DNA from: Phaeacidiphilus oryzae TH49
GTDB lineage: Bacteria > Actinomycetota > Actinomycetes > Streptomycetales > Streptomycetaceae
NCBI RefSeq assembly: GCF_000744815.1
Contig: NZ_JQMQ01000004.1
Coordinates: 558,001 to 622,000 of the forward strand
Direction: 5' to 3'
DNA length: 64,000 bases
This document shows positions 54,416 through 63,308 of the stretch, one piece after another. A model generated the notes under the pieces. It worked only from the letters and a program-made list of their open reading frames with translations, was not told where the DNA came from and made no database searches. How positions within the stretch are numbered: the stretch's first letter is position 1; the number at the start of each line of letters is the position of its first letter. The translations under genes and the position numbers were made by a program.

Positions 54416-56509
54416 TCAGGCGCCGCCGAGGTGGGGGTCGCTGATGCTGGGGGTGCCGTTCTCCAGGTGGCCGGCGGCGTGGCGGAGGTAGCCGGGGTCG
54501 GTGGAGGAGGTGACCTTGAGGTCGTACCAGCCGTGGGTGGGGGCGGTCGAGGCGGTGTGGACGGCTCGGGCGCCGGGGGCCAGCGAGTAGGTGGCCGGGG
54601 CGGCCTTGCCGTAGCCGTCGGTGACGGTGAGGCGGACCGGCCTGCTGCCGTGGTTCACCAGGTTGAGGCGGACTATGCCCTGGTGGCGGACCGTGCGCGC
54701 GGTGATCTCCGGGCCCTTGGCCCCGGCCTTCCCGGCGAAGCCGCGGGCGAAGCCGTTGGGGCCGGTGACGGTGGCCTGGTAGGAGCCGTCGGCGGCGGGC
54801 CAGCTGCCGGTGAGGGTGCGGCCGGGGGAGACGGTGTAGCTGCGCGGGGCGGACGGTTCGGCGGCCGAGGTCGCCCGGTAGACGACGGTGGCCTGGCCGG
54901 TGTTGCCGAGGGTGGCGGTGAGGGTGCCGTCGGCGGCCACCGAGCCGTCCACCACCGGGTCGTACGGCAGCGCCCTGGCCGGGCGGGTACCGGGCTCCTG
55001 CGCCGGCAGCGAGCCCTTGAGCGGCGGGACCGGGACGTAGTCCGGGTGGCGGTTGCGGTCCGGCGGCAGGTAGGCGTCGGTGGACGGCAGCGAGGGGACC
55101 GCGGTGTCCGTACCGGAGAAGTCGAAGGCCGAGGTGAGGTCGCCGCAGACGGCCCGGCGCCACGGGGTGATGTTCGGCTCGGCGACGCCGAAGCGCCGCT
55201 CCATGAAGCGGATGATCGAGGTGTGGTCGAAGACCTCGGAGCAGACGTAACCGCCGGTGCTCCAGGGGGATATGACCACCATCGGGACCCGCACCCCGAG
55301 GCCGTACGGCCCGGCCGCGTAGCCGCCGCCGGCGGGCGGGGAGTAGAACTCGTTCGAGGTGTCCACCGTGGAGCCGCCCGGCAGGGCGCCGCCCGCGGTG
55401 GCCGAGGCGGGGCTCGGCGGGACCATGTGGTCGAAGAAGCCGTCGTTCTCGTCGTAGGTGAGGAAGAGCGCGGTACGGGCCCACACCTTGGGGTCGGCGG
55501 TCAGCGCGTCCAGCACCTTGGCGACGTACCAGGCGCCGTAGTTCGGCGGCCAGTTGGGGTGCTCGCAGAACGCCTCCGGCGCGACCACGTAGGAGACCTG
55601 GGGCAGCTTGCCGCCGACCACGTCCTGCCGCAGCTGGTCGAAGAACTTGAGGTCGTCCTTGTCGGCGGCGGTGTCCGTGCCGGTGCGGGCGGCCTGGTAG
55701 AGGGGGTCGCCGGCGGCGGCGTTGCGGTAGTTCTCGAAGTAGAGGAGGGAGTTGTCGCCGTAGTTGCCGATGTAGGCGTCGCCGGTCCAGCCCCAGCTGC
55801 CGGCCGCGTCCAGGCCGGTGCCCACGTCCTGGTAGACCTTCCAGCTGACGCCGGCCTGCTGGAGCCGCTCCGGATAGGTGGTCCAGGAGTAGCCCTTCTC
55901 GGCGTTGTCGATGACCGGGCCGCCGCCCTTGCCGTCGTTGCCGACCCAGCCGGTCCACATGTAGTACCGGTTCGGGTCGGTCGAACTCAGGATCGAGCAG
56001 TGGTAGGCGTCGCAGACCGTGAAGGCGTCCGCCAGGGCGTACTGGAAGGGGATGTCCTTCCTGGTCATGTACGCCATGCTGGTCGAGGACTTGGCCGGCA
56101 CCCACTTGTCGTAGCGGCCCTGGTCGAAGGCCTCGTGGGTGTCGCTCCAGCCGTGCGGCAGGTCCTGGAGGAAGCGCATGCCGAGGTCGGAGGCGTCCGG
56201 GTGGAACGGCAGGACGTCGGCGGAGCCGTTGGACTGGTACCACACCGGCTTGCCGTCCGGCCGCGAGGTCACCCGCGGGTCGCCGAAGCCGCGCACACCG
56301 CGCAGGCTGCCGAAGTAGTGGTCGAAGGACCGGTTCTCCTGCATCAGGACGACGATGTGGTCGATGTCGTCCAGGCCGCCCGTGCGGCGGTCGGCGGGGA
56401 TCGAGGCCGCGCGGGCGATGCTGTTCGACAGCGCGGTGAACGACAGCGCGGTGGCGGCCGCGCCGCCCCCGACCATGCCGAGGAAGCGGCGGCGGTTGAC
56501 GTCGGTCAT
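54416..56509 (-). CDS. Phosphocholine-specific phospholipase C (Tat-exported)
   Basis: The 697-residue protein has a Tat signal (NRRRFLGMVGGGAAATALSF). The PlcC/acid-phosphatase-like alkaline-phosphatase fold follows: HIVVLMQENRSFDHYFGSLRG (metal and catalytic region), SILSSTDPNRYYMWTGW, LFLTYDENDGFFDHMVPP and PMVVISPWSTGGYVCSEVFDHTSIIRF. Two C-terminal beta domains of the bacterial phospholipase C type close the protein. It hydrolyses phospholipids outside the cell, often under phosphate limitation. ATG 56509 has GGAGG 11 bases upstream; the frame extends much further only as a shadow. Confidence 0.92.
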   Translation of the reverse strand: MTDVNRRRFLGMVGGGAAATALSFTALSNSIARAASIPADRRTGGLDDIDHIVVLMQENRSFDHYFGSLRGVRGFGDPRVTSRPDGKPVWYQSNGSADVLPFHPDASDLGMRFLQDLPHGWSDTHEAFDQGRYDKWVPAKSSTSMAYMTRKDIPFQYALADAFTVCDAYHCSILSSTDPNRYYMWTGWVGNDGKGGGPVIDNAEKGYSWTTYPERLQQAGVSWKVYQDVGTGLDAAGSWGWTGDAYIGNYGDNSLLYFENYRNAAAGDPLYQAARTGTDTAADKDDLKFFDQLRQDVVGGKLPQVSYVVAPEAFCEHPNWPPNYGAWYVAKVLDALTADPKVWARTALFLTYDENDGFFDHMVPPSPASATAGGALPGGSTVDTSNEFYSPPAGGGYAAGPYGLGVRVPMVVISPWSTGGYVCSEVFDHTSIIRFMERRFGVAEPNITPWRRAVCGDLTSAFDFSGTDTAVPSLPSTDAYLPPDRNRHPDYVPVPPLKGSLPAQEPGTRPARALPYDPVVDGSVAADGTLTATLGNTGQATVVYRATSAAEPSAPRSYTVSPGRTLTGSWPAADGSYQATVTGPNGFARGFAGKAGAKGPEITARTVRHQGIVRLNLVNHGSRPVRLTVTDGYGKAAPATYSLAPGARAVHTASTAPTHGWYDLKVTSSTDPGYLRHAAGHLENGTPSISDPHLGGA

Positions 56510-56610
56510 GGGTGAGGAAGCCTCCGAGGTGTCCGGACGATCCCGTCGGTCGTCTGCGAGCAGACGCTGCCGGAGCGGGACCGCCATCGCGTGAATCCGG
56601 AGTGGTGCAC

Positions 56611-56629
56611 GGTGAACGGTGTGGTGAAC
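56611..56629 (-). promoter_or_regulatory. PHO-box-like direct repeat
   Basis: On the minus strand two GTTCACC units lie 12 bases apart about 105-120 bases before the phospholipase ATG, with a third partial unit (ATTCAC, 56591-56596). Streptomyces PhoP binds GTTCACC-type repeats, normally 11 bases apart. Confidence 0.5.
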
Positions 56630-56742
56630 GCCGTCCCATGCTCCCCAACTGAACCGCCGACAACACCCGCCTCTGGGGGCGGGGGTCGCATTTCGGCCGA
56701 GGGGCCCGCGGCTCGCCGGCCGTTGTCGGGCCCGGCGGGCCC

Positions 56743-56769
56743 GGAAGGCCGGGAAGGCCGGGAAGGCCG
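56743..56769. repeat. Three tandem 9-bp units (GGAAGGCCG)
   Basis: Three perfect head-to-tail copies in the spacer between the phospholipase promoter and the end of the universal stress protein gene. Confidence 0.85.
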
Positions 56770-56820
56770 GGAGGGGCAGGGCGGGCCGAGAGGCAGGGCG
56801 GCCCGAGCGAGCGGGATCCG

Positions 56821-57333
56821 TCAGTCCTTGTGGTCGTCGGTTCGGACGACCACCACCGGGCAGGTGGCGCGCTGGACGACGTGCTGGCTGACCGAGCCCA
56901 GGAGTGCGCCGGTGAAGCCGCCCATTCCGCGGTTGCCGACCACCAGGAGGTCGGCCTCGCGGGCCCGCTCGATGAGGATCTGAGCGGTGTTCCCGCGCCC
57001 CACCGTCTCGCTGATCCGGACCTCGGCGCCCGGGTTCGCCGCCAGTGCCGCCTCCACGCTGCGATGGAGGGTCTCGGCCGCGCCCGGTTCGAGGTCGTAG
57101 TCGATGATGGCGTTCCAGCCGAGACTGGGCGGGATCTCCCAGGCCGTCACGGCGTCGATCTCCCCACCGGTCAGCCGCGCCAGCCGGAGCGCCCAGCCGA
57201 GGGCGTGCTCGGATGCCCCCGAGCCGTCCACGCCGACCACGATCCGTTCCGCCAGGCCGTGCCCCTGGGCTGCCTGGGCTTGCGTCCGCGCTTGCTCCTT
57301 CTCCTGCTCCTGCGCCTGAGTCCCGTCCGCCAT
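56821..57333 (-). CDS. Universal stress protein (UspA family)
   Basis: The 170-residue protein has a single Usp domain after a Gln/Glu/Ala-rich N-terminal tail: IVVGVDGSGASEHALGWALR, and the ATP-binding pattern GNRGMGGFTGALLGSVSQHV (G-x2-G-x9-G-S). It is probably a nucleotide-binding stress protein. ATG 57333 follows AGGAGGACGAG. Confidence 0.92.
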   Translation of the reverse strand: MADGTQAQEQEKEQARTQAQAAQGHGLAERIVVGVDGSGASEHALGWALRLARLTGGEIDAVTAWEIPPSLGWNAIIDYDLEPGAAETLHRSVEAALAANPGAEVRISETVGRGNTAQILIERAREADLLVVGNRGMGGFTGALLGSVSQHVVQRATCPVVVVRTDDHKD

Positions 57334-57505
57334 GCTCTCGTCCTCCTGCTGCCGTGGCCGCGTGCGGCCGAAGCCGATCCGTGGCTCCAGTCTCGGAGGA
57401 GGCACCCCGCCGCACCGGGGTCGCATGGCTGTGCCGCGGGAGAAGTTGGTCCGATCAGGTGCAGGTGGAGCGGCCGGCGACCCGCCGCCAGATCCTCCCC
57501 TCAGT

Positions 57506-57550
57506 CGTCTCAGCCGTCTCGGTCGTCTCAGGCGTCTCAGTCGTCTCGGT
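57506..57550. repeat. Five tandem 9-bp units (CGTCTCRGN)
   Basis: Five units CGTCTCAGC, CGTCTCGGT, CGTCTCAGG, CGTCTCAGT and CGTCTCGGT lie just downstream of the serine-hydrolase stop codon. Confidence 0.88.
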
Positions 57551-57556
57551 GTCGGT

Positions 57557-58756
57557 TCAGTCGTCGATCGCCGCGTACGTCAGGTTCCAGAAGGTCTGGA
57601 ACACCGCGGGCGGGGTCGCACTGGCCCAGGCCCGCTGGGTGAAGATCAGTACGTTCATCTGCTCCGCCGGATCGGTCGCCCATGCCGTGCCGAGGCCGCC
57701 GGCCCAGCCGAAGGAGCCGGGGGTGGTGGCCGGTCCGGTCCGGCGGGTGGTCACCGACAGGCCCAGGCCCCAGCTCTGCCCCTCGAAGAACTCGGGGTCG
57801 AACGGTACGGTCGCCCGTTTCTGGCGCTCCGTCAGCTGGTCCGAGGTCATCGCGGCCACGGTGGGCCGGGCGAGCAGCCGGCCCCAGCCCGGCAGCCGGC
57901 CCTGGCCGAGGAGCATCCGGGCGAAGGCCAGGTAGTCGTCGACGGTGGAGACCAGCCCGGCGGCGCCGGAGGGGAACGCGGGCGGGCGCGCCCACTGGGA
58001 CTCCGCGCCGCCCGGGTCGTAGGCGGTGGCCGCCCCGGTGGCGAAGTCCGTGCCGGTCTGGGGCGGCAGCCGGTGCGCCTGCGCGGGCGGGACGGAGAAG
58101 GCGGTCTCGCGCATCCCCAGCGGGCCGAAGAGCCGTTCGCGCAGGACCTCCTCCAGCGGGCGGCCGCCGCAGGCGCGGGAGATCAGCACGCCGAGGATGT
58201 CCGCGCCGGTGTTGTAGCGCCACTCGGCGCCGGGCTGGTGGAGCAGCGGCAGCTCACCGAGCCGGCGCAGCCATTCGTCGGGTTCCGGGGGCACCGCGGG
58301 GGCCGGCGGGCCCTGGCCCAACTCGCGCTCGTCCATGGCCCGCTGGATCGGCAGACTGCCCGGGGCGGCGAGCACCAGGCCGTAGCCGGCGGTGAAGGTG
58401 AGGAGATCGCGGACCAGGATCGGCCGCTCGGCCGGAACGGTGTCGTCCAGCTCGGCGTCGGGGGAGCGGAGCACCCGGCGGGCCGCGAGCTCCGGCAGCA
58501 ACCGGTCGACCGGCTCCTCCAGCCGTACCGTGCCGTCCTCGACGAGGGTGAGGGCAGCCGCGGCGATCACGGGTTTGCTCATCGAGCTGATCCGGAAGAC
58601 CGAGTCCCGGCGCAGCTCGCCGAAGGCCTCCACGACGGTCTCGCCGCGCCGCTCCACCGCGGCCACCAGGCCGGGCAGTTCGCCGCGCTCGACGAAGCCC
58701 GCGAGGACGCCGCGCATCCGGTCCAGTGCCGTCTTGGACAGCCCACCGCCGCTCAT
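57557..58756 (-). CDS. Beta-lactamase-family serine hydrolase
   Basis: The 399-residue protein is class C-like: SxxK in ISSMSKPV (nucleophile Ser), YxN in WRYNTGADILGVLI, and the third motif region GWAGGLGTAW in place of KTG. The DLLTFTAGYG stretch is typical of EstB/serine beta-lactamase-like esterases. No signal peptide, so a cytoplasmic esterase or peptidase is more likely than antibiotic resistance. ATG 58756 follows CGGAGGGAG. Confidence 0.9.
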   Translation of the reverse strand: MSGGGLSKTALDRMRGVLAGFVERGELPGLVAAVERRGETVVEAFGELRRDSVFRISSMSKPVIAAAALTLVEDGTVRLEEPVDRLLPELAARRVLRSPDAELDDTVPAERPILVRDLLTFTAGYGLVLAAPGSLPIQRAMDERELGQGPPAPAVPPEPDEWLRRLGELPLLHQPGAEWRYNTGADILGVLISRACGGRPLEEVLRERLFGPLGMRETAFSVPPAQAHRLPPQTGTDFATGAATAYDPGGAESQWARPPAFPSGAAGLVSTVDDYLAFARMLLGQGRLPGWGRLLARPTVAAMTSDQLTERQKRATVPFDPEFFEGQSWGLGLSVTTRRTGPATTPGSFGWAGGLGTAWATDPAEQMNVLIFTQRAWASATPPAVFQTFWNLTYAAIDD

Positions 58757-58886
58757 CCCGACTCCCTCCGTCGGCGGAAGATTCCACCGACAGACTGGCA
58801 CGACCCACTGACAATCCGGCCGAAGCGGGCTCGAAGTCCCGCCGTGCCGGGAAAGCGGGGGCGGCGTGCGGATTGCGGCCTTCCCC

Positions 58887-58915
58887 TTGACACCACCATT
58901 GGTCTAGTCCATCTT
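58887..58915 (+). promoter_or_regulatory. Chitinase promoter with DasR-like site
   Basis: A -35 TTGACA (58887-58892) is followed by the dre-like element ATTGGTCTAGTCCATC (58898-58913), one core mismatch from the TGGTCTAGACCA consensus, overlapping the expected -10. DasR releases such sites when it binds glucosamine phosphates (established for Streptomyces chitinase genes). Confidence 0.7.
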
Positions 58916-58996
58916 GGCGGCCAAGGCCCGGCGGTCCCCCTCACCCCCAGGGCCGGACAGCTCTCCCAACTCCCCCATGAACGGAGAGAGTTCCCT

Positions 58997-60541
58997 ATGG
59001 CCAGACACACCACCCGAGGTCCCGGCGGCCGGTTCGGCGGCCGGACCCGTACGGCGCTGGGCGCGGGCGTGACCGCCCTGGCGCTCGGCGCCGGAGCGCT
59101 CGCCCTCCTCCCCGGCGGCGCCAGCGCGGACACCACCACCAACCTGATCGCCAACTACGGCTTCGAGACCGGCTCGCTGAGCGGCTGGACCTGCGACGCC
59201 GGCACCGGCCAGATCGTCGGCAGCCCGGTGCACTCCGGCTCCTACGCGCTGTCCGCCACACCGACCTCCTCCGACGACGCGCAATGTACGCAGAAGGTGA
59301 GCGTGCAGCCGAACTCCAGCTACACGCTGAGCTCGTGGGTGGAGGGCTCCTACGTGTACCTGGGGGCGAGCGGGACCGGCACCTCCGACGTCTCCACCTG
59401 GTCCAGCCAGTCCGGCTGGAACCAGCTGACCACGTCCTTCACCACCGGCGCCAACACCACCACTGTCACCGTCTACCTCCACGGCTGGTACGGCCAGGGC
59501 ACCTACGGCGCCGACGACCTCTCCCTCAGCGGCCCGGCCGGCTCCGGCTCCACCCCGACCCCGACGCCCACGCCGACCCCCACCCCCACCCCAACCCCGA
59601 CCCCGACGCCCACGCCGACCCCCACCCCCACCCCTGGCACGGGCACCGGCGCGCACCTGGTCACCGGCTACTGGCAGGACTTCGACAACGGCGCCACCGA
59701 CCTCAAGCTCTCCCAGGTCGACCCGGCGTACGACATCGTCGCGGTCGCCTTCGCCAACGCGGACGCCGCCAACCCCGGCGGCATCACCTTCTCCCTCGAC
59801 CCCACCCTGGCATCCAAGCTCGGCGGCTACACGGACGCCCAGTTCAAGGCGGACATCGCCACCCTGCACAGCCAGGGCCGCAAGGTGGTCCTCTCGGTCG
59901 GCGGCCAGAACGGCACGATCTCGGTCGCCGACTCCACCGCCGCGACCGACTTCGCCAACAGCGCCTACGCGCTGATGAAGCAGTACGGGTTCGACGGGGT
60001 GGACATCGACCTGGAGAACGGCCTCAACGTCACCTATATGACGCAGGCCCTCAACCAGCTGCACAGCCTGGCCGGCTCCGGCTTCGTGCTGACCATGGCG
60101 CCGCAGACGATCGACATGCTGAGCGCCTCCTCGGACTACCTGGCCGTGGCGCTCAACACCAAGTCGTACCTGACCATGGTCAATACGCAGTACTACAACT
60201 CCGGCTCGATGAACGGCTGCGACGGGAACGTCTACTCCGAGGGCACCGTGGACTTCATCACCTCGCTCGCCTGCACGGCGATCCAGGCCGGGCTGAGCCC
60301 CAGTCAGGTCGGCATCGGCGTCCCGGCCTCCAGCAGCGCGGCCGGCAGCGGGTATGTCTCACCGACCGTCGTCGACAACGCCCTGGACTGCCTGGCCAAG
60401 GGCACCGGCTGCGGCAGCTTCAAGCCCAGCACCACCTGGCCGGCCATCGGCGGCGCGATGACCTGGTCGATCAACTGGGACGCCAGCAACGGCAACCAGT
60501 TCGCCACCCAGGTCGGCGGCCACGTCCACGCGATGAGCTGA
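58997..60541 (+). CDS. Secreted GH18 chitinase with N-terminal CBM and Pro-Thr linker
   Basis: The 514-residue protein has a signal peptide (to about residue 45), a carbohydrate-binding beta-sandwich (about 47-178; LIANYGFETGSLSGW), a linker of about 15 Thr-Pro dipeptides, and a GH18 barrel. The DxxDxDxE motif is intact in FDGVDIDLENG (acid Glu near 339). The barrel begins HLVTGYWQDFDNGATDL, typical of Streptomyces ChiC/ChiD-type family 18 enzymes. It degrades chitin outside the cell. ATG 58997 follows GGAGAGAG. Confidence 0.94.
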   Translation: MARHTTRGPGGRFGGRTRTALGAGVTALALGAGALALLPGGASADTTTNLIANYGFETGSLSGWTCDAGTGQIVGSPVHSGSYALSATPTSSDDAQCTQKVSVQPNSSYTLSSWVEGSYVYLGASGTGTSDVSTWSSQSGWNQLTTSFTTGANTTTVTVYLHGWYGQGTYGADDLSLSGPAGSGSTPTPTPTPTPTPTPTPTPTPTPTPTPTPGTGTGAHLVTGYWQDFDNGATDLKLSQVDPAYDIVAVAFANADAANPGGITFSLDPTLASKLGGYTDAQFKADIATLHSQGRKVVLSVGGQNGTISVADSTAATDFANSAYALMKQYGFDGVDIDLENGLNVTYMTQALNQLHSLAGSGFVLTMAPQTIDMLSASSDYLAVALNTKSYLTMVNTQYYNSGSMNGCDGNVYSEGTVDFITSLACTAIQAGLSPSQVGIGVPASSSAAGSGYVSPTVVDNALDCLAKGTGCGSFKPSTTWPAIGGAMTWSINWDASNGNQFATQVGGHVHAMS

Positions 60542-60560
60542 CGCCTACGGGCCTCGCCCC

Positions 60561-60584
60561 CGCCCGAGCCGCTGCGCTCGGGCG
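60561..60584. terminator. Stem-loop terminator after the chitinase gene
   Basis: CGCCCGAGC and GCTCGGGCG form perfect 9-bp arms with a 6-base loop, 20 bases after the stop and before the convergent GNAT gene. Confidence 0.7.
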
Positions 60585-60640
60585 GTGGCTCCATTCCTCG
60601 CGGCCGACCTCCCGGCCTCCCTCTTACGCGCTCCGAGCGG

Positions 60641-61252
60641 TCATGCGCCGACCGGGCCGCCGTCCGCAGGACCGATCTCCCGGCGCAGGTCGATCATGCA
60701 GAAGACCTTGTCGTAGCGGCGCTCGCCGACGGCGACGAAGTCCGGCAGGCGGCCGTACTCGGTGAAGCCGAGGGAGCGGTACAGCGCCAGCGCGTTGTGG
60801 TTGTCGCCGCGGGCGTCCAGGGTGAGCACCTCGACGCCCGCCCGGCGGGCGTCCTCGATCAGCGCCCGGGTCAGCGCGCGCCCGATGCCCCGGCCGTGCG
60901 CGGCCGCGTCCACGGCCAGCTTCTCCAGGTCCGCGTGCGGCCGGTGGGTCGGGCGCTGATAGCGAAGCCAGTAGCCGAGGCCGACCAGCCTGCCGTCCAG
61001 ATAGGCCGCGCGGAGGGCGCCGTCGCCCGCATCGGCGGCCCGCACGACCTCCGTCAGCAGCTCGGCCACCTCGGCGGGGGAGGGCGGATCCACCCAGCCC
61101 AGGGCCGCGCCACCGCGCACCAGTTCGGCCAGCAGCCGATGCGCCGACGCGGCGAACTCGGCCGACTGTCCCGGTGTCTCGGAGAGCCGGCCGGCGTCCA
61201 GCAGGATCGGCCGGCCGCCGGCCGCCCCCGCATCGCTCGTGATCTTCTCCAT
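60641..61252 (-). CDS. GNAT N-acetyltransferase
   Basis: The 203-residue protein has a GNAT core at about 80-185: LEKLAVDAAAHGRGIGRALT (acetyl-CoA loop HGRGIGRA), LTLDARGDNHNALALYRSLG and FTEYGRLPDF. The last 15 residues are Gly/Pro-rich. ATG 61252 is used; the frame extends upstream only as a shadow of the sigma-factor gene. Confidence 0.88.
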   Translation of the reverse strand: MEKITSDAGAAGGRPILLDAGRLSETPGQSAEFAASAHRLLAELVRGGAALGWVDPPSPAEVAELLTEVVRAADAGDGALRAAYLDGRLVGLGYWLRYQRPTHRPHADLEKLAVDAAAHGRGIGRALTRALIEDARRAGVEVLTLDARGDNHNALALYRSLGFTEYGRLPDFVAVGERRYDKVFCMIDLRREIGPADGGPVGA

Positions 61253-61315
61253 CCCCGTGAAGCTACCGGCCCCGCGGCCGCCCGGTCGAGCCCGGTCCGT
61301 TCGCGGAGTGAGCCC

Positions 61316-61339
61316 CGTCACATCAGCGGGCGGGACGTC
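61316..61339 (+). promoter_or_regulatory. Candidate ECF41-type promoter
   Basis: CGTCACA (61316-61322) and CGTC (61336-61339) resemble the TGTCACA...CGTC elements of SigJ/ECF41-dependent promoters, but the 13-base spacing is shorter than the norm. It lies about 75 bases before the sigma gene, which would fit autoregulation. Confidence 0.35.
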
Positions 61340-61414
61340 ACGCTTTGGCGCCCCGGAAGCTCTTGGATGGTGACCGCGCGGAGAAGGGCAGCGGCAGAGC
61401 CGGAAGGAGCCGCC

Positions 61415-62467
61415 ATGACCGATACCCCCCGGCCGGGCGACGCCCTGGACGAGGCGACCGATGTGTTCCTCGCCCATCGGGAGCTCCTCTTCTCCCTCGT
61501 CTACAACATGCTGGGCAGCGTGGCGGACACCGAGGACGTCCTCCAGGACGCCTGGCTGGCCTGGTCGGCCCGCCGAGGAGCCTTCACCCAGGAGGACGGA
61601 GAGGCCGGAGAACGCCGAGAGCCCCGGGCGGCCGGGGACCCCCGCGCCCCCGGCGCGCGCATCGCCAACCCGCGCGCCTACCTGGTCCGGATCGCGGTCA
61701 ACCTGGCGCTCTCCCGGCAGTCGAGCGCGGCCCGCCGCCGCGAGCGCTACGTCGGCCCCTGGCTGCCCGAGCCGCTGGTCAGCGCTGCCCCGGGCGCCCT
61801 GGAGCCGGCCCCGGTCACGGGACCGGCCGCGGGCGACGGCGCCGAGGCGGTCGAGCGGGCCGAGGCGGTGTCGATGGCCCTGCTGGTCGTCCTGGAGACG
61901 CTCACCCCGCTGCAACGCGCGGTGTTCGTCCTCCACGACGTCTTCGGCTACCGGCACACCGAGATCGCCGACTACCTCGACCGCACGCCCGCGGCGGTCC
62001 GCCAGCTCGCCCGCCGCGCCCGGGAGCAGGTGCGCGAGCGCCGCCCCGCGCACCGCCGGACGCCGCCGCGGGTACGCCGCGAGGTCACCGAGCGCTTCCT
62101 GGCCGCCGCCCTCGGCGGCGACCTGGGCGCGCTGATGGACCTCCTCGCCCCGGACGTCACCATGTGGACCGACGGCGGCGGCCGCGTGCGGCAGACCGTC
62201 ATGCGCCCGCTGAACGGCCGGGAGAAGGTGGCCCGCTTCATCGCCGGCGTCACCGAGCGCGCCCCGCGCGGGGTCGAGCTGCGCTACCCAGTGGTGAACG
62301 GCGACCCGGCCGCCATGCTCGTCGCGGACGGGGCCCCGTTCGCCGTCATGGTCCTCGAACTCACCTCCGACGAGCAGCAGGTGTCGGAGATCTACACGGT
62401 CACCAACCCCGACAAGCTCCACCCGCCGGGGAAGAAGGACACAGCACCGGGAAGGAGCACCCCATGA
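61415..62467 (+). CDS. sigJ: ECF41 (SigJ-like) RNA polymerase sigma factor
   Basis: The 350-residue protein has region 2 (DTEDVLQDAWLAW) and region 4 (LTPLQRAVFVLHDVFGYRHT, then TPAAVRQLARRAREQV). A SnoaL-like C-terminal extension carries the ECF41 markers WLPEPL (in the linker), DGGGRVRQ and NPDKL. This extension regulates the sigma factor in place of a classical anti-sigma protein. GGAAGGAG precedes ATG 61415. The stop overlaps the next ATG. ECF41 genes are usually linked to an oxidoreductase or epimerase, as here. Confidence 0.93.
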   Translation: MTDTPRPGDALDEATDVFLAHRELLFSLVYNMLGSVADTEDVLQDAWLAWSARRGAFTQEDGEAGERREPRAAGDPRAPGARIANPRAYLVRIAVNLALSRQSSAARRRERYVGPWLPEPLVSAAPGALEPAPVTGPAAGDGAEAVERAEAVSMALLVVLETLTPLQRAVFVLHDVFGYRHTEIADYLDRTPAAVRQLARRAREQVRERRPAHRRTPPRVRREVTERFLAAALGGDLGALMDLLAPDVTMWTDGGGRVRQTVMRPLNGREKVARFIAGVTERAPRGVELRYPVVNGDPAAMLVADGAPFAVMVLELTSDEQQVSEIYTVTNPDKLHPPGKKDTAPGRSTP

Positions 62468-63297
62468 TCATGGTCACCGGAGCGACCGGGAACCTCGGCC
62501 GCCCCCTGATCGCCCGACTCGCCGCCGAAGGAGCCAAGGTGCGCGCCCTCACCCGCGACCCCGGGCGCGCGGCCCTCCCCGAGGGCGTGGAGGCCTGCCC
62601 GACCGCCCGGCCGGACTTCGCCGGCGTGGACGCGGTCCTCCTCAACATCGCCGGGGTCGCCGAGACGCTGGACGCGTTCCTCGACGCGGCCCGGGCGGCC
62701 GGTGTGCCGCGGATCGTCACCCTCTCCACGCTGCTGGTGGCGGAGGAGCCGGACGCCGCGCCGGGGAGCACGGCCGCACTCCACCGCGGCCTGGAGCGGG
62801 CGGTGGAGGCGGCCGTCCCGCAGTGGACGCACCTGCGTGCGGGCGCCTTCGCCTCCAACGCCCTGCAGTGGAGGCCGCAACTCCGCTCCGGGGACGTGGT
62901 GCGCGGCCCCTACGCCGAGGCCCGCACCGCCCCCCTGGACGAGTCGGACCTGGCGGCCGTGGCCGTACGGGCGCTGCTGGAGGACGGCCTGCTGGGCCGG
63001 GCACCGGTGCTCACCGGCCCGGAGGACCTCACCACCGCCCGGCAGGTGGAGATACTGGGCCGCGTCCTCGGCCGGTCGCTCCGGTACGAGGAGCTGGATC
63101 CCCGGTCGGCCAGGCGCGCGTTGCTCGCGATGGCCCCGTGGGCCCAGGAGGCCGCCGTGGACTCGATGCTCGGCTATCTGGCGCGCACGGTCGGCCGCCC
63201 GGCGCGGGTCACCACCGAGACGGCGGACATCCTCGGCCGCCCCGCCCGTACCTTCGCGCAGTGGGCCGCCGCCCGCGCCGAAGCGTTCGCGGACTGA
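62464..63297 (+). CDS. NAD(P)H-binding NmrA/SDR-a5-like protein, ECF41 partner
   Basis: The 277-residue protein has an N-terminal Rossmann fold (MVTGATGNLGRPLIARLAAEG), VDAVLLNIAGVAET and IVTLSTLLVAEEPD, followed by a small C-terminal substrate domain. The typical Tyr-x3-Lys is absent, as in NmrA-like proteins. Its start overlaps the sigma stop (ATGA), so it is the presumed oxidoreductase output of the ECF41 system. Confidence 0.9.
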   Translation: MIMVTGATGNLGRPLIARLAAEGAKVRALTRDPGRAALPEGVEACPTARPDFAGVDAVLLNIAGVAETLDAFLDAARAAGVPRIVTLSTLLVAEEPDAAPGSTAALHRGLERAVEAAVPQWTHLRAGAFASNALQWRPQLRSGDVVRGPYAEARTAPLDESDLAAVAVRALLEDGLLGRAPVLTGPEDLTTARQVEILGRVLGRSLRYEELDPRSARRALLAMAPWAQEAAVDSMLGYLARTVGRPARVTTETADILGRPARTFAQWAAARAEAFAD

Positions 63298-63308
63298 GGG
63301 GGCGCGCG

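Noticed and set aside
57557..58756. Serine hydrolase considered as an antibiotic-resistance beta-lactamase
   Set aside because: No export signal and the third active-site motif is not KTG; an esterase-like role is more plausible.
59550..59640. Regular short repeats in the chitinase gene, considered as a CRISPR or satellite
   Set aside because: They encode the Thr-Pro linker between the binding module and the GH18 domain.
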